A DNA stretch of 64,000 nt from Lasiosphaeria ovina (lineage: Eukaryota; Ascomycota; Sordariomycetes; Sordariales; Lasiosphaeriaceae), in assembly GCA_033439765.1 (NCBI GenBank), contig JAULSN010000001.1:1054001-1118000 (forward strand), in the 5' to 3' direction. Position 1 is the first letter of the stretch. The number at the start of each line of letters is the position of its first letter. This document shows, piece after piece, positions 57,592-64,000 of this stretch. Both the position numbers and the translations under genes were made by a program. The notes below the pieces were generated by a model. That model saw only the letters and a list, made by a program, of their open reading frames with translations, had not been told where the DNA came from and searched no databases.

Positions 57592-58058
57592 GTCTTGATT
57601 TCAATGGCCCTCGGGGCCGTCGCAGTGTTGCGGACAATCTGGAGCCGGGGAAGTCGGCCTGTCGTGTTTTTTTCCCTTAGGGGAGCAGCTCGAGCCCGTA
57701 GGTAAGAGTTCGGCGCTGCGTGGTGGTGGTTGAAAACGGCCCAGGTAATTGGAGCTAAGGTTTTTCGGCCTGGGCACCGAACCGGAATTTGCCGGGGGGA
57801 CCAGGATGCTTGGCCATGAAATTTTGGCGCTGCGGCAAAGAAATTTGGGGAACCGGCCGCCTGCATCGGCATCCTTGGCGGAAATTCCAGTCCCAAATTC
57901 CACACCTGACTGCCTTCGCGCAAAATCCTCAACCACCTCGCCTCCTCACACGGACAACAACAGCTTCCAGGTTGAGGAGCCCTCAGGTTGTTCATCGAGC
58001 ATCCGAGCTTTGCCGCGCCTGAGAAGGGCGACACAGTGCACAAGCAAACAAGCACAGC
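57592..58058. promoter_or_regulatory. Bidirectional promoter region mt-uS11/TIM44
   Basis: 467 bp separate the start codons of two nuclear genes for mitochondrial proteins, so shared control is plausible. No individual factor site can be named with confidence. Confidence 0.6.
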
Positions 58059-59803
58059 ATGAATACATACAGGCACCTCTCAAGGACACCAGCGAGTGCT
58101 CCGTTGAGGGCCTCGCTGCTGTCCGGCACCCGCAGCCATGCCAGCACCGGCACCCCGGCACACTACCGCTTCCTCTCCTCCCGGCCATCTCGGCTGAGCG
58201 CCGTCGAATCTCGCTCCTCTTCGGCCTCTGCGCCCTACCAGCACACCACCTTCCTACGTTCGCCACTTCTCCCAAGTGCCATAAGAGCCGTTGGCCCTCC
58301 ATCACAAACCAGCGCGCGCCTCTTCCACGCTTCGTCCCGCACTCCGCAGCGACAGGCCGAGGATAAGGACCCCAAGACACAGACTGAGACACCGGAGGAC
58401 AAGGAAGGACGGCCATTAGAGTCCAAGGCGAAACCTGATGCCGAGAGCGAAGGTACCGGTCGCGAGGAAGGCGACAAGGAAGGCGACAAGGAAGGTGACA
58501 AGGAAGGTGACAAGGAAGGCCAGGAAAAGTCCGAGGGCAAGCAAAAGGAGAAGGCTGAAGACATCCCACCCCCTCCCCCCCATGGCGACAAGACGCCATG
58601 GCAGGTCTTCATGGAGACCATGCAGTCTGAGTTCAAGCAGTCCAAGGAATGGAACGAGTCCACCAAGGCCCTCGCCTCGTCAGCCCATCAGTTCAGCGAG
58701 AGCGAATCGGTGCGAAAGGCGCGACAGGCTTACGAGGCTACCTCGGGCGCCGTTTCTAACACTGCCGCCACCGTCGTCAAGTCAACGGCTGGAGCCATTG
58801 GCAAGGGCGCCTCCTGGACGTGGGAGACGCCGGTAATGAAGGGCGTGCGCAAGGGCGCCAACATCACGGGCGAGGTGCTTGACAAAGCCACCAAGCCGAT
58901 CCGCGAGACAGAGGCCTACCAGAACGTCAAGAATGTTATCGATGACGGGAGCAGCTCAAGGTATGGCGGGTGGGTCGAGAGGGAGGAGCGAAAGAGGCGG
59001 CGAGAGCTGCGGGAGCAGATGGAGAACAAGGACGGGAATTCGCCGAAAATCCTCGAAGAAGATCCCGAGTAAGTCGAGCCTGTTCCGTGTTTCAAGATGC
59101 ACGAGTAAACTAACCGCTTCTCTGCAGGGCTGGAACCAACGTCACGCTGCACAAGGATGCCGCGTGGAAGGAGGCATGGAGGGACTTCAGGGACTCGAAC
59201 AAATTCGTCCAAGGCGTGTTTGGCATGAAGAACGTCTACCAAGAGTCCGAGAACCCCCTCATCTCCACCGCTAGGAGCATCACGGACCGCGTCGCCGGTT
59301 TCTTCGCCGAGAACGAGACGGCCATGGTTATCAAGAAGCTTCGTCAGATGGATCCCGCGTTCCAGGTCGAGCCGTTCTTGCGGGAGCTCCGCGAGTACAT
59401 CCTTCCCGAGGTTCTGGACGCCTATGTTCGGGGCGACATCGAGACGCTGAAGCTCTGGCTGTCCGAGGCCCAGTACTCTGTATACGAGGCCCTGACCAAG
59501 CAGTATCTGCAGGCAGGCCTCAAGTCGGACGGTCGAATTCTCGACATCAGGGGCGTGGACATCCTCAAGGCGCGCATGCTCGAGCCCGGCGAGATCCCCG
59601 TCTTCATCATTACTTGCAGGACACAGGAAGTGCACGTTTACCGCAACGCCAAGACCAACCAGCTCGCCGCAGGCATGGAGGACAAGGTCCAGCTTGTTAC
59701 GTATGCCATTGGCATAACCCGCATCCCCGAGGACGTGGCCAATCCTGAGACGAACGGCTGGAGGCTGATCGAGATGCAAAAGAGCGGGCGCGACTACATT
59801 TGA
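58059..59803 (+). CDS. TIM44: Mitochondrial import inner membrane translocase subunit Tim44
   Basis: Two exons, 58059-59068 and 59128-59803, with a 59-nt GTAAGT...TGCAG intron containing an ACTAAC branch site; 561 residues. A long basic Ser/Arg-rich presequence is followed by an acidic-basic low-complexity stretch with four G-D-K-E units (about 138-155; a 12-bp DNA repeat) and PPPPPHGDKTPWQVF. The coiled amphipathic middle (SEFKQSKEWNESTKALASSA) precedes the C-terminal Tim44 domain in exon 2 (KFVQGVFGMKNVYQESENPL; FFAENETAMVIKKLRQMDP; VFIITCRTQEVHVYRNAKT). Tim44 sits on the matrix face of the TIM23 channel and tethers mtHsp70 of the import motor. The GDKE repeat is an unusual lineage-specific addition; the rest fits the family. 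Confidence 0.95.
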
Positions 59804-60911
59804 ACAAAAGCTACCCGATTTCTTTTGTCCGAGGGGTCTCTGCTTGCCTCCCTCCTCCCGAAAGACGAGTACAGCTACTTGTCTCGCATCGAACCGGCCG
59901 GCTTCAATCACTCTGCTCCGGCCCCTTCATTCTGAGCGCATAGCCGTGAAAAGAAAAAAAACTGTATTATAACCTATCCATACATGTCTGGGATTGGGCC
60001 GCCTGAGAGATTGGCGTGGGGAGTTTGGGCACAACATTTTTTTTGATCATGTATAGAGAGCCTAGCTTGGGAGCTAGGCGCCTTAAGCATTTCCACCACA
60101 CGCAACAAAAACACAACACCACTCTGGTCGGAGATATTTGTACAAACCTGGAAGGAGGGACAAGATGTTCGCGGGACCTTTTTTTTTTTTTTTTTTTTTT
60201 TGCATGAAGCGAGCTTGGCTCTCGTGTGTTGATTATAATGTACAGCAAAATAAATAACAAAAGGGGGGAAAGGGGGGTTGGCTAGAGGAGAGAGTTGAAG
60301 GGAGTGGGGGAACCGGAGAAAGGAGAGGGGAGTGTTTGCTATCCTCTCTGTTCCTCGTGTCTCAGAATCTAGCTGCAGCATGAAAGAATTTGCAGGCAGA
60401 TGAAAATACACCTACGTATAAATACTAATCACCCGTGCACGGAGTACCTCGCCGTTCACTGAATGGTGATCCTCTACCGCGTTTGTTCTGGCTGGCGATC
60501 TTTGCCTATCCTTTTCCTATTTATCCTCAATATCCTCAATGGACCTCTATCTCTTTCTTGCCGGCAGGCATCAAGGACGTGAGGAAGTGCAGTGAAGCGA
60601 GGGAGACAAGATATATGGTCCAATCCCTGAATAATTCCGAAAAGCCTTATTACGACTTTACGGCTCGCCCTGAAAGGTTTTTTTCAATGGAGGTGGCAAG
60701 TCTTGCAATCCTAATGTTTGTAGAATCCTAGAGGCCTATCTCCCTGGGAACGGGGGCCTTCGGCGACAAAAATCAGGGCCATGATGCTATCACTGCACGG
60801 GGAGGAAGAAATACAGCGGCTCTGTCCGAGATCCAGACGCAGGCAGACGAGGGAGGTGATGCTCCTCCTGTAGCTGTGCCTTTGTCTGCGGGTTTGGCCC
60901 TTTTTTTTCTA
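59804..60911. other. Intergenic region after TIM44
   Basis: 3' flank of TIM44 and of the minus-strand gene at 61 kb. Contains a 23-T run at 60179-60201 and an A/G-rich stretch near 60.25-60.33 kb. No gene seen. Confidence 0.5.
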
Positions 60912-61374
60912 TCATGCTGCTGCCTCTTCTTCTTGTCCTGTGACCCTCGCTTTCGCTTTCGGCTTTCCGCTAGGCGCAATGATCTGACTTGGATCCTGTT
61001 CACTTTCGTCTTTTTCCTCAATGCCGTTGGCTTGGATATCGTGACAATTATTTGCTGATGACGGCTCACTGTTTATTGGCACTTCAAAGAGGAAAGAAAA
61101 CCGACGATGAGAAAGGTCGAGACATACTAGGTTATTTACACTTTCGGACCTTTTCGTTATCATCTAAGTAGGCAGGCTTATCCCATTGCGGGTACTTTCG
61201 AGCGACTTTCTCGAGGTAAACCAGAAGGTGGGTTGGAGTTGAGTCACGGTTTGCGACTACACTCTTGACACGCAAGAAGAAATGATTTCAAGGTTGTTGA
61301 AGAAATTACACCTGTTGAAGCTGAATTCGGCAAGCAATAACGTTGTCATGCGGGAGGCGCTTGCAAAGGTTGTT
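60912..61374 (-). CDS. 3' exons of an unrecognised spliced gene
   Basis: Three minus-strand segments join in one frame: 61374-61312, 61263-61142 and 61068-60912 (stop TGA), with introns of 48 nt (GTGTAA...CAAG) and 73 nt (GTGTAA...ACAG). The product, 113 residues as traced, reads NNLCKRLPHDNVIACRIQLQ, then SVVANRDSTPTHLLVYLEKV, ARKYPQWDKPAYLDDNEKVR and a charged tail ending KAKARVTGQEEEAAA. It looks like real protein, not random translation, because three separate open pieces connect without frame conflict. I do not recognise a family. The 5' part is missing: an acceptor-like CTTAG precedes the first segment, and further exons or decay lie upstream, just short of the tRNA at 61.6 kb. A competing frame is open in the last segment, so exon choice is uncertain. 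Confidence 0.4.
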
Positions 61375-61585
61375 CTAAGCAGATGCATCCAACTCAGAAT
61401 GCATAAGTTGTCTATGCCCTTCAATTGCTACTATTTTAATTGATGTCGATGATCTCTGAAGGCCATCACAGGATTGGAACGGATTAATAGCTAGCACATC
61501 AACAAACCATTCATTGCCTCTTGCTTGATGCTAAATAATGAAGGCGAGACAGCCGCGATCAAAAAGTCAAAAATGAAATCAACTG

Positions 61586-61675
61586 TGGACTAACCGCGGA
61601 TCGAACGCGGGACCGTCTGTAGAGCTGATGAAGATTCATTGCAAAACAGAAATCATACCACTAGACCATTAGCCC
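61586..61675 (-). tRNA. Probable tRNA-Ala(TGC) with 18-nt intron
   Basis: Minus strand. Acceptor GGGCTAA pairs with TTAGTCC, with a G3-T70 wobble and discriminator A, the identity set of alanine tRNA. D arm GTCTAGTGGTATGAT; anticodon stem TCTGT/ACAGA; loop TTTGCA...T with anticodon TGC at 61643-61641; intron 61639-61622; five-base variable loop; T arm CCGCG-TTCGATC-CGCGG. Five T follow downstream (61573-61569) as terminator. The D arm resembles that of fungal tRNA-Pro more than tRNA-Ala. Shifting the stem by one base would give TTG (Gln), but with a 27-43 mismatch. Confidence 0.8.
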
Positions 61676-62672
61676 TGGTTATAAGGGCAGCTCCCTAATA
61701 TCCCCTAAGACGATTGGCAAAGAGTATAAGGGTTAGGGTTTCTTGTGTAACACCAATCTGACTTCTTCAGTCTCCCTTCTTTCCCCATAAAATGGAAACT
61801 CGTGTTCAAGAACTAACTCAGGGAATGACAGAGTTAGGTTTCATTTGAGAATTGCCATTGCCAACAGCCGCCTAACGTACCACTAGGCAGCACCTCAGTA
61901 CCTGCCGATTTTCTCTTAATGCCGTAGTCCGAGTGCAAATGTAAGGCAACAGCGAACGTAATGTGAACATGAACTTCGTGACTTTCTGTCTTTCCCGGCA
62001 AGCCGCTCCTTCCTCTACAGAAAATTAGAATGACGTCTGCCGCGTACGACATGCATGGCCCAGGAAGGCGCGCTTCGCCATGTTGTGCCTGTGCTACAAA
62101 GCATGGCAGTGGCTATCCCGGAACTTGGAGGATCTGACATGCATGCATTCTGCTTCTGTTCTTTCCATGTTCCAACGCCACGGTGCAATGCTGCCAAACA
62201 TTGAAGGCGGCATGGAGTTCCACTGCCGTCGCGGCCCAACAACACGAGACAGCATCACCGGACTATCGATGGGAGGACAATATGCCGGCAGTCGTTTGCT
62301 GACTAGAAAACCAGAAAAGCTTCCCGTCCTCAAACCACAACGCTGTCTGGACGCACCTGGCCAGGTGATGTGATGTGCCTTCCATCCGGTCCACCCCCCG
62401 TCCGTTAGTTAGTCGCAGTGCCTCCGTCTGGATTGGAAACCCGAAGATGGCAAGTGAGCCCACGATCAGGCTGCCTTGCAGCCCACCAAGAAAAGAAGAC
62501 CAAGGCAGGGCATACCGTTGGTAAAGTAGGTGGTCGAACATGGATTGCGGTTTGCTCACTCAGACAGCCCGCCCGCAGCACCCAAGCCCCTGGGACCCAA
62601 AAAAACCTGGAACTTGGTCTCGCCTGTCGTGAACCCCAACCTAGGTTGTTCCTAGGCTAGGCTCCTAGGCGC

Positions 62673-62716
62673 GTGGTGCGGTGCGGTGCGGTGCAGTGCA
62701 GTGCAGTGCAGTGCAG
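62673..62716. repeat. GTGCG/GTGCA pentamer array
   Basis: About eight 5-bp units, GTGCG then GTGCA; same unit as the array at 9079-9141. Confidence 0.9.
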
Positions 62717-63112
62717 GTGTGTTTGAACTTTGTGGGTTTGCGGCGCTTGTCGCGCCATTGGCTCCGCCGTTCAGGTCCCTTGCTGCAGGTCAAATGTGAC
62801 AGTTCAGTTCTTGCCCGGTTATCTCGATCTATGCCGCCCACTCAATGGCAGCCCGCGTGGTGATCGGATGGCAGCAAGTCACACTGTCTGCCTATCCCCC
62901 CAGGCCTGGTGTATGGTGCCAGCGACAGAAACGATGACAGACAGCGGCCTATAGTACAGCCTGGGAGAAGAAGCAGAGAGTACAGTACTGCACCAAGTAT
63001 GCACGGAGCCATTCGCCCTTCAACATCAACCAGTGGTGTCATCGACATTTATTTTTCGGGCGATAACACCTATCTTATGCTCGCCCTACCAACCTTCCCG
63101 GCCTTTAAGTAC

Positions 63113-63143
63113 TATGTACAGTACAGTGACGGTACTGTACATA
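63113..63143. repeat. Perfect 12-bp inverted repeat with 7-nt spacer
   Basis: TATGTACAGTAC at 63113-63124 and its exact reverse complement at 63132-63143. It could form a hairpin or bind a dimeric factor; nothing nearby identifies a role. Confidence 0.85.
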
Positions 63144-64000
63144 CACACCACGGCCTCTTCGATGCAGTCCCACCCACCATCTCAACCACGAGATGACTCT
63201 AGCAAGCATACCTGCCCTATCAGAGCCGCCGAAACGAGCCGATCAAGGTGACGGGCGCCGCTTCCGATCCCATCAGATGCCCAACTCACAGCGCATCTGA
63301 ACATGCCATTGCCGGCACTGGGAATAATCGTCGGCTTTGGTGAGACTGCACAGCCAAGGGCGGTGCTCGCTGAAACAGAAGCTCTTTAAGCTCAAACCCA
63401 GCGCCGCAGAAGGGGCCATCTTTTCTCTCTGTGCCACCTTAGGGTTCACCAACAACACCATGTGCATGTGGGTGCAACTGCAACAGACAGACACGGGGGA
63501 GCCAGATTCCGTGGCTTACACGGATCGCTTGTAACAACATTACCAGCTTCCAGCTCGGAATACGGAGATTACGGATCGGAAGAATGGGGGGGCGGCTGCG
63601 GAAACCGGTCGCCTCCCCGCCATCGCGGAACCGAATCAGATGGCCGCATTTTTCTTGAAACGGATCTCACGGCTCCATTGACAGTGGCGCTAACCCCTGG
63701 ACCTACGTAGCTGGGACCAGGCCCAAGCATCGTTTTGGCCTTGTTGGACTGAAATAGATATACTAGTTGTTGCATTGATGGGCAATCGGCCACATGGCCG
63801 CCTAAACGGAGCCGAGAAACCATTAAGACGAGGCGAGAGCTTCGGTTCTGGCAGTACCAGAAGGAGTCATCATTGCAAGAAACCAGCCAAGGCCAAGAGT
63901 TGAATTGAGAATACGGATAGCAACCCAACCCGACATTACTCGCATCATTGATACCTTCAGCCCCTGATTCGGGAATGGAGGTACGGGATACGGGGGTACA

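Larger units (their letters stand above)
61676..64000. other. Right end of window without supported genes
   Basis: Frames here are short and lack motifs or splice support. Recognisable items are two TTAGGG-like units near 61728-61741, a GTGCG/GTGCA pentamer array, a perfect 12-bp inverted repeat and TACGGA-type motifs near 63560. The region may be flanking sequence of a gene beyond the window. Confidence 0.45.

Overview
The window looks like nuclear DNA of a filamentous ascomycete (Pezizomycotina, most likely Sordariomycetes). The evidence is short GT-AG introns of 48-106 nt (one of 244 nt) with CTAAC-type branch points, intron-containing nuclear tRNAs, long intergenic stretches rich in microsatellites, and proteins whose closest family forms are those of moulds. 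The species cannot be named from the sequence alone.

Layout. 1-4.7 kb: long non-coding upstream region. 4.7-7.5 kb: polyglutamine protein of unknown function. 7.5-10 kb: microsatellite-rich spacer. 10.1-11.1 kb: APH-type small-molecule kinase (minus). 12.2-12.75 kb: small protein ending in a CaaX-like box. 12.8-18.4 kb: gene-poor block holding a 384-bp inverted-repeat element. 18.4-21.6 kb: Ser/Pro-rich protein with a spliced leader and a uORF. 22.9-23.5 kb: PEX4. 24.6-25.8 kb: ANP1-type mannosyltransferase (minus). 26.8-28.3 kb: RPN13. 28.3-29.7 kb: degenerate tandem repeat. 29.7-30.4 kb: GNAT acetyltransferase (minus). 31.5-35.1 kb: Ppc89-like spindle pole body protein. 36-36.6 kb: Y14/RBM8A. 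37.9-38.0 kb: tRNA-Ser(GCT). 39.4-40.5 kb: BTB gene broken by one stop codon (minus). 41.5-48.2 kb: UBR1 (minus). 49.8-50.3 kb: five-exon QCR9 (minus). 50.9-51.5 kb: PYM1. 52.7-54.7 kb: decayed GT25 glycosyltransferase with a (GGGGAC)n array. 54.9-56.4 kb: BCS1 (minus). 56.9-57.6 kb: mitochondrial uS11 (minus). 58.1-59.8 kb: TIM44. 60.9-61.4 kb: exons of an unrecognised gene (minus). 61.6 kb: probable tRNA-Ala (minus). 61.7-64 kb: no gene seen.

How the genes relate. Most are housekeeping genes with their own promoters; several are divergent pairs sharing a short intergenic region (QCR9/PYM1, mt-uS11/TIM44, GNAT/PPC89, ANP1/RPN13). Three themes recur. Ubiquitin-proteasome: PEX4 (E2), RPN13 (proteasomal receptor), UBR1 (N-degron E3). 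Exon junction complex: Y14 and its disassembly factor PYM1. Mitochondrial biogenesis: QCR9 and BCS1 both serve complex III, and mt-uS11 and TIM44 follow directly. I found no clearly new multi-gene system. The most interesting signals are the GC-AG intron and isolated start codon in QCR9, two genes interrupted by TAG where Trp is expected, the inverted-repeat element flanking a coding-like fragment, and the unidentified spliced gene beside the tRNA at 61 kb.
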